From positions 165,218-229,217 of the forward strand of contig NZ_CH724155.1 in NCBI RefSeq assembly GCF_000153185.1: 64,000 nt of DNA, read 5' to 3'. Shown here piece after piece: positions 35,624 through 44,562 of the stretch. Within the stretch, counting starts at the first letter, position 1, and each line of letters opens with the position of its first letter. Both the position numbers and the translations under genes were made by a program. The stretch is from Reinekea blandensis MED297 (lineage in GTDB: Bacteria > Pseudomonadota > Gammaproteobacteria > Pseudomonadales > Natronospirillaceae). The notes below the pieces were generated by a model that saw nothing but the letters and a program-made list of their open reading frames with translations, was not told the DNA's origin and made no database searches.

Positions 35624-35847
35624 TGGATTGGTCGATCGTTTTTATTAATTTTGTTTACGCCATTTTGGGCTGTACAGTGACCCTGGTGTTTATGGCGGCC
35701 GGCTTCAAGCTGTTCGACAAAATTACGCCATTCAACACGCACGATGAGTTGCAAAAAGGCAATCAGGCGGTTGGCACCGTCGTGGCTGCGATGATCATTG
35801 GTGTGGGCATCGCGGTGGGCCTGGTCATTGGTATGGGCCTGAACTGA
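35623..35847 (+). CDS. DUF350 family membrane protein
   Basis: A 74-residue protein with two membrane helices. The DUF350 pattern is clear: a first helix ending in FKLFDKITPFNTHDELQKGN and a second rich in Gly (GTVVAAMIIGVGIAVGLVIG). Its start overlaps the transglycosylase stop by one base, so the genes are coupled. Function unknown; the pairing may link it to cell-wall remodelling, which is inference. Confidence 0.82.
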   Translation: MDWSIVFINFVYAILGCTVTLVFMAAGFKLFDKITPFNTHDELQKGNQAVGTVVAAMIIGVGIAVGLVIGMGLN

Positions 35848-35908
35848 CGTATCGCCTCTCACGCACTGAGGGTGGCGGGTTGTGTTACGTCATCTCGCGA
35901 CCGGCCGT

Positions 35909-36808
35909 TCACTCAGTCAGCCGTTCAAGCAGATAATCCACCGCGACTTTGATTTTTGGAATGCTGTAGCGGTGCGTTTGATACAACAGATAAACTGCAA
36001 ACTGGTTGTCCGGCGTGATCCGCGTCGGGGCATCCAGCGTCAGTTCAATCAGTTGCCCGCGCTCGATTTCCTCCTCACAGACCCATTTCGGCATGAAGAT
36101 AATGCCACCCCCATTCACCGCTTGCTCCCGTAACCAGGGGCCATCGTTGGTGGTCATGACCGCCGGCCCAGACACGTTTTGCCATTGCTCATCAATCTTG
36201 GCCAACCACGGCGTGGGACCGGCGGGCGTCCGGAAGTACAGTCCCCGATGCTGACGTAACTCTAATGCGGTGGTTGGCGTGCCATGGCGTTGCAGATAGC
36301 TCGGCGCGGCCAGCGGCACGAAGTCATTGCCCATCAGTCGCTTGGCGACGATGCGTTCGTTTGGCACATAGCCACCGCGAATGGCCAGGTCGATGTGGTC
36401 TTTGTCGAGAGTCGTCACCGTATCGGTCAGGTGCACATCCAGCACAATTTTCGGATAGCGAGCGGAGAAATCTTTCAGCACCGGACGCAATTTGTGCTCG
36501 CCAAAACTGACCATCGAACTGATGCGCAACGTGCCCATCGGTTCTTTGCTGTAACTGCGAACGGCATCGTCAGCTTCGGCCAGGTTCTGCAGCAAGGGTT
36601 GAATCTGTTTGGCGTATTGGCGCCCGACTTCGGTCAGGCTGACCGAGCGGGTGGTCCGGTTGAGCAACGTCGCACCGAGGTGGGCTTCCAGGTCGGCAAT
36701 GCGACGTGACAACGAAGACGGCGGGACCCGAAACCGTTCCGCCGAACGGGAAAAGCTGCTGGTGTCGGCGACGGAAGCAAAGTACCTAAGTGCTCTGAGT
36801 TGGTCCAT
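35909..36808 (-). CDS. LysR-family transcriptional regulator
   Basis: A 299-residue regulator with an N-terminal helix-turn-helix (LRALRYFASVADTSSFSRSA, PPSSLSRRIADLEAHLGATL) and a C-terminal substrate-binding-like domain (DHIDLAIRGGYVPNERIVAK, GGGIIFMPKWVCEEEIERGQ). It is divergent from the NADP-dependent oxidoreductase at 36929, with a 120-bp gap, the classical arrangement in which a LysR protein controls its neighbour. Confidence 0.95.
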   Translation of the reverse strand: MDQLRALRYFASVADTSSFSRSAERFRVPPSSLSRRIADLEAHLGATLLNRTTRSVSLTEVGRQYAKQIQPLLQNLAEADDAVRSYSKEPMGTLRISSMVSFGEHKLRPVLKDFSARYPKIVLDVHLTDTVTTLDKDHIDLAIRGGYVPNERIVAKRLMGNDFVPLAAPSYLQRHGTPTTALELRQHRGLYFRTPAGPTPWLAKIDEQWQNVSGPAVMTTNDGPWLREQAVNGGGIIFMPKWVCEEEIERGQLIELTLDAPTRITPDNQFAVYLLYQTHRYSIPKIKVAVDYLLERLTE

Positions 36809-36928
36809 GTTGCCCTTTTCGTTTAATTATTGTCGGAATGACAAAGAATTTTCGCATTTTCGCCCCTATAAGGCACGTTTTTGCACCCTATTATGCGGGT
36901 ATGGTTCATTTTTCCAGGAGAAAACCTC

Positions 36929-37927
36929 ATGACTCAATACACCGCCATCCATCTGAAAGCTCGTCCCGGCGAAGCCCCTTTAGGCCCCGCGCTGTTTGAC
37001 GTGAAACGCCACGGCAAGCCGGAGGTGTCCGACGGGACCTTTCTGATTAAGCAAACGTACATGTCACTCGACCCGGCCATGCTCGGCTGGATGAGTCCGG
37101 ATCGTGACAGCTATGTGCCCCCGGTTGAGCTCGGTGAGGTGATGCGATCCTCCGGCATCGGGGAAGTCATTGAATCGCAGCATCCGGACTATGCCGTGGG
37201 CGATGTGGTCATGGGCATGTTCGGCTGGACCGAGCTGGCGTTGAGTAACGGTCAGGGCGTTAACAAGCTGGACCCGACCATCAACCCGGAAATGGCGTTG
37301 TCAGTCTTTGCCTTGCCGGGCCTGACAGCAACACAGGGCCTGTATGACATTGGTCAGCCAAAAGCCGGTGAAACCTTGGTGGTCAGTGGCGCCGCTGGCT
37401 CGGTTGGCGCCATTGTCGGGCAATTAGCCAAAGCCGATGGACTGACCGTGATCGGCGTGGCCGGTGGCGCAGAAAAGTGCCAATGGTTGGTTGATGAACT
37501 GGGCTTCGACGGCGCCATTGATTACAAGAGCGACGATCTGGGTGCGAAACTCGACGAACTGGCACCGAACGGCGTCGATGTTTACTTTGAGAACACCGGT
37601 GGTCCGATTCAGCACGAGGTTTTTAATCGGATGAATGCCCACGGTCGGATCGCCGTCTGCGGCATGATCGCCGATTACACGGCGCGTGAACCGTCACCGG
37701 GCCCGAACTGGATGAACATCATTAAGAAACGCTTGCTGATTCAGGGCTTCACCATGCCGGATCATCTGCACAAAGCGCCGCAACTGTTGGAGAAACTCAC
37801 GCCATACGTCATGAACGGTCAGATCAAATACCGGGCACACGTTCTGGACGGTCTGGAATCGGCTATGGATGGGTTAAACCTGTTCTTTACCGGAGAAAAC
37901 CGCGGCAAGCTGATGGTTAAACTCTGA
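36929..37927 (+). CDS. NADP-dependent zinc-free medium-chain oxidoreductase (CurA/YncB-like)
   Basis: A 332-residue protein of the MDR superfamily, leukotriene B4 dehydrogenase-like branch. It has an N-terminal GroES-like part (GTFLIKQTYMSLDPAMLGWM), a Rossmann fold with VVSGAAGSVGAIVGQLAK and GVDVYFENTGGPI, and the conserved end GKLMVKL. Zinc ligands are absent, as expected for this branch. It reduces activated double bonds. ATG 36929 has an AGGAG Shine-Dalgarno. Likely regulated by the divergent LysR protein. Confidence 0.94.
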   Translation: MTQYTAIHLKARPGEAPLGPALFDVKRHGKPEVSDGTFLIKQTYMSLDPAMLGWMSPDRDSYVPPVELGEVMRSSGIGEVIESQHPDYAVGDVVMGMFGWTELALSNGQGVNKLDPTINPEMALSVFALPGLTATQGLYDIGQPKAGETLVVSGAAGSVGAIVGQLAKADGLTVIGVAGGAEKCQWLVDELGFDGAIDYKSDDLGAKLDELAPNGVDVYFENTGGPIQHEVFNRMNAHGRIAVCGMIADYTAREPSPGPNWMNIIKKRLLIQGFTMPDHLHKAPQLLEKLTPYVMNGQIKYRAHVLDGLESAMDGLNLFFTGENRGKLMVKL

Positions 37928-37936
37928 TATTAATTT

Positions 37937-37961
37937 CCCAGGGTTGCTTGGCGGCCCTGGG
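37937..37961. terminator. Hairpin terminator between convergent genes
   Basis: A perfect 7-bp stem (CCCAGGG/CCCTGGG) begins 10 bp after the oxidoreductase stop and lies between it and the convergent LysE-type gene. A TATTTAT stretch follows on the plus strand. Confidence 0.6.
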
Positions 37962-37970
37962 TATTTATCT

Positions 37971-38579
37971 TTAAACCAGTTCGACGGCCAACTTACCCGC
38001 CAACCCCATTAACACCACACCAAAGATCCGATCCAGCCAGACGGCTTGCTGCTGTAGCACCGCCAGCCAACGTGGGTTGGAAAATAACCATGCGACGACC
38101 ACGTACCACAGTCCATCGATGATCATAGCGGTACTGGCGTAGGCGAACTTGCCGACCAGGGTGGTGTCGGTTCCGACCACCTGAGAGAACAGCGCAATGA
38201 AGAACACGGCGATTTTCGGGTTCAGGAACACAATCATGAAGCCGTCGCGCGCGGCCTCCTTGGCTTCAACATCCGGCAGTTGCTGATTGGGATTGCTGCG
38301 ACTCAATAAGCCCTTAATGCCCATCCAAAGCAAGTAACCCGCGCCGCCCCACTGCAGGATGGTAAAAAGAGTCTCTGAAGTCAGGATGACCACCGCCAAA
38401 CCGGAAACACAAACAAAGGCGTACAAGCCGACACCAAGCCCATGAGTGATGGCGGCGGTCATGCCCTGTCGACGACCGCCGGCCAGCGTGTGTTTCAGGA
38501 CCACCGCTAAGGACGGTCCGGGAGACATCGCGCCGAGGGCGCAAATGCCAACGATAGTGAGCCAAGCGGTCAGGGTCAT
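37971..38579 (-). CDS. LysE/RhtB-family exporter
   Basis: A 202-residue six-helix exporter. MSPGPSLAVVLKHTLAGGRR is the conserved helix-1 motif, GAGYLLWMGIKGLLSRS ends helix 3, and FMIVFLNPKIAVFFIALFSQ is the helix-4 segment. It is closer to canonical RhtB/ThrE-like proteins than the paralogue at 3238. Substrate unknown. Confidence 0.93.
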   Translation of the reverse strand: MTLTAWLTIVGICALGAMSPGPSLAVVLKHTLAGGRRQGMTAAITHGLGVGLYAFVCVSGLAVVILTSETLFTILQWGGAGYLLWMGIKGLLSRSNPNQQLPDVEAKEAARDGFMIVFLNPKIAVFFIALFSQVVGTDTTLVGKFAYASTAMIIDGLWYVVVAWLFSNPRWLAVLQQQAVWLDRIFGVVLMGLAGKLAVELV

Positions 38580-38644
38580 AGCAGAATCTCGAGTTCGTTA
38601 AAGCAGCGATAGTAAGGGTGGATGGTGAATCGATTCAACGGGTT

Positions 38645-39034
38645 TTAACTCACCCGGACTCCGGTGACCGGAAAAGGAGCGACCTGAGTACCTTGATGAA
38701 ACACCACCTGCCAACCGATTGCGTTTTTCTGCCACAGGCTGCTGCGCAGGGAGTACACCCCGTCATCATCTTTATCATGCGTAATGAAAGCACGGAAAAT
38801 CAGCTGACACAGGCCGGGCGTCAGTTCTCTGAACTCAAAGTCCTGAACGGTGGCATGCCAATCCTGCTCCGTCGGCAGCCGTTCAAGAATCTCGTCTCGC
38901 CCAAAGTAGGCACCGGAGGCACCAATCTCTTGAAAGTCTGGTGCAATCAGTTCACACAATCGCTCTTTTGAATGGCGCACCTCAAACGTCAGCAGTGAGG
39001 TTTCCAGTTCGATCAGTTGGTTTTTCACCGTCAT
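38645..39034 (-). CDS. DUF4440/NTF2-like protein
   Basis: A 129-residue protein with the small alpha+beta NTF2-like fold: LLTFEVRHSKERLCELIAPD, FQEIGASGAYFGRDEILERL, and a final pair of strands (YSLRSSLWQKNAIGWQVVFH then QGTQVA). DUF4440 members include bacterial orphan enzymes and binding proteins of unclear role. The start lies 53 bp inside the end of the methyltransferase gene, so it is co-transcribed with it. Confidence 0.82.
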   Translation of the reverse strand: MTVKNQLIELETSLLTFEVRHSKERLCELIAPDFQEIGASGAYFGRDEILERLPTEQDWHATVQDFEFRELTPGLCQLIFRAFITHDKDDDGVYSLRSSLWQKNAIGWQVVFHQGTQVAPFPVTGVRVS

Positions 39035-39674
39035 CTGTGTTTCCTTTCAAAGGGTTTCGTTTTCTGAAGGCACATTCCCAGGTTTTAAATTGCCGTTCTC
39101 CGGTTCGACCGTAGTGTCCCGTCCGAACCTCCAGTATTTCAAAAGCCGGTTCGACCAGGCTGACAATCTCGGTCAACGTCAATCTCGGATAGGTCTCAAC
39201 CCAAGGGTCGTTCGGATCATCGGGGTGCTCAGCCGAGCCAATGGACGATACCCAGACGCCACCGTCGGCCAGTAGCTGGTGGATGCATTGAACAAAGGCC
39301 GTGCGTGATTGCTGACTAAAGAAAGAGTGGAAACAGCCCTTATCCACAACGCCTGCAAAGGCGTGTTCTAGATGAGGCGCCTTGGTCACGTCAATGACCT
39401 TTGCTGGTAAAGTAAGTCCTCTGTCATGGGCGAGCGATTGAATGTGTTGAACCGCGCTGGGTGCAATATCCGAGGCCGTTAACGACAACCCCTGCTGTGC
39501 CAGATAGACGGCGTTGTGCCCGAGGCCACTGCCAACTTCCAGCGAGGGTAACGATGGGTCAAGGTGTCGAAGCACAAACTGACAAAACTCAATGTGCGGT
39601 TCGAGATCTTCCCAAGGCGGTGGCGAATCGTGTTGATAGCGATCGTCCCAATCGTGTATCTGTTGTCCTTCCAT
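38982..39674 (-). CDS. Class I SAM-dependent methyltransferase
   Basis: A 230-residue protein. Motif I is SLEVGSGLGHNAVYLAQQG, followed by LTASDIAPSAVQHIQSLA and AGVVDKGCFHSFF. The N-terminus (DWDDRYQHDSPPPWE) matches thiopurine/TehB-like small-molecule methyltransferases. The last 30 residues after ECAFRKRNP are hydrophilic and overlap the next gene, perhaps a late extension. The substrate is unknown. Confidence 0.88.
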   Translation of the reverse strand: MEGQQIHDWDDRYQHDSPPPWEDLEPHIEFCQFVLRHLDPSLPSLEVGSGLGHNAVYLAQQGLSLTASDIAPSAVQHIQSLAHDRGLTLPAKVIDVTKAPHLEHAFAGVVDKGCFHSFFSQQSRTAFVQCIHQLLADGGVWVSSIGSAEHPDDPNDPWVETYPRLTLTEIVSLVEPAFEILEVRTGHYGRTGERQFKTWECAFRKRNPLKGNTDDGEKPTDRTGNLTADV

Positions 39675-39691
39675 TCAGCCGTTCCTTGACG

Positions 39692-40513
39692 TTAAGACCC
39701 GGCCTCCGGACCGAGGTGTTCGGTAATGATTCGCCATTCATCGTCTTTGACGAGCACCGTGGTGCCGCGACCGGAGCCCGAAGCCGGTTGCCCGTCGATG
39801 AGTCCCGTCCACTGAAAACGGTACAGGCAGATCGCGTCAGTATCCGTTTGTCGTACCCAATGCACATCACAAATGGCGTAAGTTTCATCTTCAATGATGA
39901 CAAAGTTGCGTTGAAAAACCTTTCTGACTTCATCAATACCGCGAAAGGTGCCATTGCTAAAGGTGACACAAACATCGGCATGCATCAGCGGTTCAACGGC
40001 CGACCATTGTTGAGTGGCCAGCGCGGCTTCGTACTGCTTCATCAGCGCTTGCGGGGTTGCGTTCGATGGGGACTCTGGCCGGGCATTCGTTGCTGGCAGT
40101 TCCAGTGCGCGAAACGTTTCGATTGCGCCCTGTTTTTTATAAAAGGCTTGCGCGCTGTGGTTGTGTGCGCCGACAAACATCGAAACGGGCAAACCACGAC
40201 GTTGAAGCCTGTTGAGAAAGTCGGTTGCGATACCGCGATTTCTGAACGCGGGGTCGGTATAAAGTCGTTTCACGAACACCCGCTCGGCCTGCTCCCGGTA
40301 CAGACAAAACGCCACGATGCGAGCCTGCTGTTCATGAATCAACGCCTGATATCCGTCTGCAAATAATTGATTCAGTTCCTGCTCGACGTCAGTTTTGGTC
40401 ATCGACTGAGCCGCTTCTTCCTGAATAAAGTCGCAGGACAGTTCCGTCAGTTGAAGAAGAACGGAAGGCTCGAGTGGGGGTTGCAGAAGTTGTGTCATTA
40501 TTCCGGTTGGCAT
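39692..40513 (-). CDS. GNAT acetyltransferase fused to an NTF2-like domain
   Basis: A 273-residue two-domain protein. Residues about 1-140 form a GNAT domain with the acetyl-CoA region RLYTDPAFRNRGIATDFLNR and AHNHSAQAFYKKQGA. Residues about 150-273 form a DUF4440/SnoaL-like domain (MKQYEAALATQQWSAVEPLM, DVHWVRQTDTDAICLYRF, TTVLVKDDEWRIITEHLG). An ATG at 40498 is an alternative start. The same NTF2-like fold is encoded separately two genes downstream (38645-39034), so this cluster combines the domain in two ways. Confidence 0.8.
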   Translation of the reverse strand: MPTGIMTQLLQPPLEPSVLLQLTELSCDFIQEEAAQSMTKTDVEQELNQLFADGYQALIHEQQARIVAFCLYREQAERVFVKRLYTDPAFRNRGIATDFLNRLQRRGLPVSMFVGAHNHSAQAFYKKQGAIETFRALELPATNARPESPSNATPQALMKQYEAALATQQWSAVEPLMHADVCVTFSNGTFRGIDEVRKVFQRNFVIIEDETYAICDVHWVRQTDTDAICLYRFQWTGLIDGQPASGSGRGTTVLVKDDEWRIITEHLGPEAGS

Positions 40514-40693
40514 TCATGTAAAAGCGACCAGTATACAGATATGCAATCGTTGCATAAGGGTAAGGTTTGTTGGCTGAATGACGATATTGGTTTGGATGAA
40601 CTTGATCGGTATCAAACCGGGCAAAAGATTGGCTTTATAGAATGATTCGCGCCAGTTCACACCAACCTTTCTTCAGATGCGAGAGCCCCACAG

Positions 40694-40888
40694 ATGTCCT
40701 GCAGTCACTGTACCGCGAACGCCGACCCAATGTACCCCGACATGAACAACAGCGCTCACCAGTTTCGTTGCCCAGGCTGCGGTGCCCTGCTTGATCGGTT
40801 CTGGCATGTTGGACGAACCTGGCGGGATTTTTATCTGGTGATTTGCCTGGTGTTTTTAGTGACCATAATCGTCGTGGCACTGCTGTAA
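40694..40888 (+). CDS. Small zinc-ribbon membrane protein
   Basis: A 64-residue protein with two CxxC pairs (SCSHC at residues 2-6, RCPGCGALLDRF at about 25-36), as in a minimal zinc ribbon, followed by one C-terminal membrane helix (DFYLVICLVFLVTIIVVALL). Function unknown. Its stop abuts the stop of the convergent acetyltransferase gene. Confidence 0.65.
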   Translation: MSCSHCTANADPMYPDMNNSAHQFRCPGCGALLDRFWHVGRTWRDFYLVICLVFLVTIIVVALL

Positions 40889-41326
40889 TTAAGCGTCTGC
40901 CGTTTCTGCCCAGCGCATGACGTATTCTTCATGCGGTAGCTCATCATTCATCTGCTCGCGGATGATTTCAAAGTCCTGCGCATGGTAAAACCGTTGCGCC
41001 GAATAGTTGTCCACAAAGCAACATAACTCCAGCGTCTGGTGGCGGTCTTTGGCGTGTTCGATCAGCGCGGTGCCAATGCCTTCGCGCTGATGCTCAACCT
41101 TCACAAACAACCCGTTAATGTGATGATCGGTCAGTGAAATAAACCCCATAATCTTACCGTTGTGTTCAAACACAAACGATTTATTCAGCGGCAGCAGATC
41201 GTCGCGTACGCGTCGTTTATCGCGGGCAATGAAGGCCGGATCGATAAAAGGGTGCGCGATCAGGCTGGCATCGTGATAGATGTCCGCCAGCTCTGGAAAG
41301 TCAGTGTTCGTTGCTTTACGGATCAT
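40889..41326 (-). CDS. GNAT-family N-acetyltransferase
   Basis: A 145-residue protein, ATG 41326 with an AAGGAG Shine-Dalgarno. MIRKATNTDFPELADIYHDA is a typical GNAT start, VEHQREGIGTALIEHAKDRH is the acetyl-CoA-binding motif (R/Q-x-x-G-x-G/A form), and VDNYSAQRFYHAQDFEIIRE the C-terminal block. It resembles YjaB/YiiD-like stand-alone acetyltransferases. The substrate is not predictable. Confidence 0.9.
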   Translation of the reverse strand: MIRKATNTDFPELADIYHDASLIAHPFIDPAFIARDKRRVRDDLLPLNKSFVFEHNGKIMGFISLTDHHINGLFVKVEHQREGIGTALIEHAKDRHQTLELCCFVDNYSAQRFYHAQDFEIIREQMNDELPHEEYVMRWAETADA

Positions 41327-41401
41327 GCTGCTGCTCCTTTGAGGTGCCCTGCGCAATTCGGTCAGTGTGTCCGAGTCTTTTCACGCATGAGTTGACGCCG
41401 G

Positions 41402-42331
41402 TCAGCCATCGGCAGTGATTCGCTCAATCAGTTCCTGCAGTACCGTGTCGGCCGCGTCGTTTTCGACCTGACAAGTGCCGGCTGCAGTGTGACCACCCCC
41501 ACCGTACTCCAGACAGAGCTCGCCAACGTTGGTCTTCGAGGATCGATCCAGAATGGATTTACCGATGGCAAAGACGGTGTTCTGCTGTTTCAGTCCCCAC
41601 ATCCGGTGTATCGAAATGTTGCAATCCGGGAACAGCGCGTAAATCAAAAACCGGTTGGTCGCCCAGATGGTGTCTTCATTTTGCAGGTCCAGTACGACGA
41701 GGTTTTTATGCACGCTTGCGCAGCGCCGAATCTGTTCATTGGCTTTGGGTTGATGATCCAGATACAACTCGACGCGTTCCTGAACGTCGGGCAGTTTCAG
41801 AATGTCATCGATGGGCATTTCGCGACACTTGTCGATCAACTCCATCATGAGCTGATAGTTGGAAATGCGGAACTCACGGAATCGTCCCAGTCCGGTTCGG
41901 GCGTCCATCAGAAAGTTCATCAGATCCCAGCCGCGCGGATCCAGAATGTCCTGTTTGCTGAACTGCGCTGAGTCGCCTTTGTCGACGGCGGCCATTAACT
42001 CATCGGAGATATTGGGAAACTTCTGTGCACCACCGTAGTAGTCGTAGACCACCCGAGCCGCAGACGGGGCGTTTGGGTCGATGATGTGATTGTCGGCTTT
42101 TTCATTACGCAGGGTTTCAGACAGGTGGTGATCAAAGGCCAGGTAAGCCTGAGCCACGTAAGGCAGGTTGGTGGTGATGTCGCGTTCGGTGATGTCGATC
42201 TTGCCATCCTGCATGTCCTTAGGGTGAACAAACAAAATATCGTCGATCAGATTCATTTCTTTCAACAGGGCGGCGCACACCAGGCCGTCAAAATCACTGC
42301 GGGTCACCAGTCGGTATTGAGCGTCAGACAT
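41402..42331 (-). CDS. DHH-family phosphoesterase
   Basis: A 309-residue protein, ATG 42331. LVTRSDFDGLVCAALLKEM holds the first metal-binding Asp, AYLAFDHHLSETLRNE is the DHH motif, and GELCLEYGGGGHTAAGTCQV is the DHHA1 motif. It is close to the exopolyphosphatase-like DHH proteins that hydrolyse short phosphodiesters such as pApA or polyphosphate. The subtype is not settled by sequence alone. Confidence 0.9.
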   Translation of the reverse strand: MSDAQYRLVTRSDFDGLVCAALLKEMNLIDDILFVHPKDMQDGKIDITERDITTNLPYVAQAYLAFDHHLSETLRNEKADNHIIDPNAPSAARVVYDYYGGAQKFPNISDELMAAVDKGDSAQFSKQDILDPRGWDLMNFLMDARTGLGRFREFRISNYQLMMELIDKCREMPIDDILKLPDVQERVELYLDHQPKANEQIRRCASVHKNLVVLDLQNEDTIWATNRFLIYALFPDCNISIHRMWGLKQQNTVFAIGKSILDRSSKTNVGELCLEYGGGGHTAAGTCQVENDAADTVLQELIERITADG

Positions 42332-42468
42332 GACTCGGGGTTCTCTTGGCAATGGACGTGCGCTTCAGTATAGGCACATTTCCGCGCGGCGCTGAAAATC
42401 CGTTGGCGCGCCCTTGCCTAAGGCATTATGATCCAGCGCCCTGCCTGACAAACGACACCGGAGATTCG

Positions 42469-43674
42469 ATGCGACGCTTTCCCCTGCCTATTTGGATCAT
42501 CCTGTCGGGTACGCTGCTGTTCGGCTTAAGCTACTTCATGACCTGGCCGTTTCTGGCCATTGTCCTGAAACGCGACTTTGCCATGAATCCAACGGAAATC
42601 GGTGCGGTGCTGTCGCTGGCCGCCTTTGTCGGTGCCGGGGCATCGCTCATTTCCGGCAATCTGTCGGATCGGTTTGGGCGCAAGGCGATCATACTGATTG
42701 CCAACACGGTGCTGGCGCTGGCCTTTGTCATGATGGCGACCGCCGATACCGCATTCTGGATCATCACCGGGGCTGTGCTGGTGATTTCGATGCGGCATAT
42801 TGCCGATCCTCCGCGTCGAGCCCTGATCACGGATCTGATCTCCGATAAGGACACCCGGGATCTGGCCTTTCATCTGAACTATTTTATGGTCAATGTCGGC
42901 GCGACGACCGGCCCATTCATCGCCCTGTTTTTCGGCATCTCAGCGCGGCAATCGACCTTCTGGGTTTCCGCGGTAGTAATTGGGGCTTACACCCTGGCGC
43001 TGCTGGCGGCGCTGTGGCGCATTCCGAACCGACACGTAGGTGGCGAGCAGACGCATTGGCGGGAAGTCGCCCGGGTGCTGGCGGCCGATCGGGTGTTCCG
43101 CTGGATGATGATTGGCAGCATTCTGGTCGCCTATACCTATGCCCAACAAGACAGCTCGGTGGTGCAGTACCTGTCAAACTCATTGGATTATGAACAGGCG
43201 GCATTTTTCTTCAGCTTTGTGGTCGCCGGTAACTCGGCCACGGTGGTGTTGGCGCAGTTCCCATTACTGGCGGTGATGAAGCACTGGTCTTACGATGCGC
43301 GTATCCGCTTCGGGGTAACCGGATTTATGGCGGGCTTTATCGTCTACGCACTGATCCCGGTGGACTGGCTGCCGGGCTGGGTCATTGGCACAGTGCTGCT
43401 CAGTGTCGGTGAAGCCGTTTTGTTTCCGACCTTAAATCTGAAAACCGATCAGATCGCGCCGGCCCATTTAAAGGGGACCTATTTCGGCGCCAGTAACCTC
43501 TATGCCCTGGGTTATGGACTGGGGCCGTTGTTCGGCGGCATGATGATCGGCGCCGGAACCGGCCCATTACTGTGGGTTGTCGCGGCGGCGATTTGTGTGT
43601 TGTCGATTCTGGCGCATGGCCGCAGCGCGGTGATGCAGAAACGACGCGATCTGCTGGGTGTGGAACCCACTTAG
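42469..43674 (+). CDS. MFS transporter
   Basis: A 401-residue, 12-helix major facilitator. The conserved loop after helix 2 is GNLSDRFGRKAIILIA, and helix 4-5 features include MRHIADPPRRALITDLI and MVNVGATTGPFIAL. It resembles drug/proton antiporters of the MdtH/YceL group (the DLAFHLNYFMVNVGATTGP segment). ATG 42469 has a GGAG Shine-Dalgarno; the longer frame to 42346 covers the divergent DHH promoter. Confidence 0.92.
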   Translation: MRRFPLPIWIILSGTLLFGLSYFMTWPFLAIVLKRDFAMNPTEIGAVLSLAAFVGAGASLISGNLSDRFGRKAIILIANTVLALAFVMMATADTAFWIITGAVLVISMRHIADPPRRALITDLISDKDTRDLAFHLNYFMVNVGATTGPFIALFFGISARQSTFWVSAVVIGAYTLALLAALWRIPNRHVGGEQTHWREVARVLAADRVFRWMMIGSILVAYTYAQQDSSVVQYLSNSLDYEQAAFFFSFVVAGNSATVVLAQFPLLAVMKHWSYDARIRFGVTGFMAGFIVYALIPVDWLPGWVIGTVLLSVGEAVLFPTLNLKTDQIAPAHLKGTYFGASNLYALGYGLGPLFGGMMIGAGTGPLLWVVAAAICVLSILAHGRSAVMQKRRDLLGVEPT

Positions 43675-43695
43675 CCCTGAGAGGAACGAGACGCG

Positions 43696-44562
43696 ATGCT
43701 GTCATCACTGGATCAATGGCTGATGGACCCGGCCCGCGGACAAGGTCTGTCCGGGCTTCGTTTGGCGCTGTTTGAGTTTTGGATGTTTGGCTTAAAGCAG
43801 GCCCGGGCGTGCCTGTTTGCCGGAATGTTCTTCGTCTCGGTGTTTTTAATGCCGGCCGAAGGGGTTCTGAGTTTGTCGAAATACGACGCCCTGTTGTTGA
43901 TTGCGCTGATTCTCCAGGCCGGTATGATTCTGTTGAAACTGGAGACCATGGATGAGCTAAAGGCCGTTTGTCTGTTTCATCTGGTTGGGTTTGTGTTGGA
44001 AGTATTTAAAACGCATCCGGCGATCGGCAGTTGGACCTATCCCGGCAATGGCGCCTTCAAACTCTTTGGTGTGCCTCTGTTTTCCGGATTTATGTACGCC
44101 GCCGTTGGCAGTTATATGATTCAGGCTTGGCGTCTTTTTGATTTGCAGATTCACCATCATCCGCTCTACTGGATGGCCACCTTGACTGCAATATTGATCT
44201 ACCTGAACTTTTTTACCCACCATTTTATCGGCGATTATCGCTGGTATCTGGCGGTGTTCGCGTTGGGGCTCTATGCGCGAACCGGCGTGACCTTCCGGCC
44301 GGTGCGTCGAGATCATCGGATGCCGCTGTTACTGGCGTTTGTGCTGATCGGATTTTTCATCTGGCTGGCGGAGAATCTCAGCACGCTGTTGGGGATCTGG
44401 AAATACCCCGATCAACTCGGCGCCTGGAGTGTGGTGCATCTGTCGAAATGGAGTTCGTGGTCGATGCTGGTGATCATGACCTTTACTATTATTACTCATT
44501 TAAAGCATATCAAGGCCACGGTGCACATACCGTCGCCTGCAATACGGAGATTAACGGAATGA
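43696..44562 (+). CDS. DUF817 family membrane protein
   Basis: A 288-residue protein with about eight membrane helices. DUF817 features are visible: FWMFGLKQARACLFAG, LVGFVLEVFKTHPAIGSWTY, GVPLFSGFMYAAVGSYMIQA, YLNFFTHHFIGDYRWYL and LSTLLGIWKYPDQL. The function of the family is unknown. The last codons overlap the next gene, pagL, by four bases (ATGA), so the two proteins are translationally coupled. Confidence 0.9.
   Translation: MLSSLDQWLMDPARGQGLSGLRLALFEFWMFGLKQARACLFAGMFFVSVFLMPAEGVLSLSKYDALLLIALILQAGMILLKLETMDELKAVCLFHLVGFVLEVFKTHPAIGSWTYPGNGAFKLFGVPLFSGFMYAAVGSYMIQAWRLFDLQIHHHPLYWMATLTAILIYLNFFTHHFIGDYRWYLAVFALGLYARTGVTFRPVRRDHRMPLLLAFVLIGFFIWLAENLSTLLGIWKYPDQLGAWSVVHLSKWSSWSMLVIMTFTIITHLKHIKATVHIPSPAIRRLTE

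Noticed and set aside
39461-40366. 301-codon plus-strand frame opposite the GNAT fusion and methyltransferase genes
   Set aside because: Spans two genuine opposite-strand genes and has no recognisable domain or ribosome-binding site.
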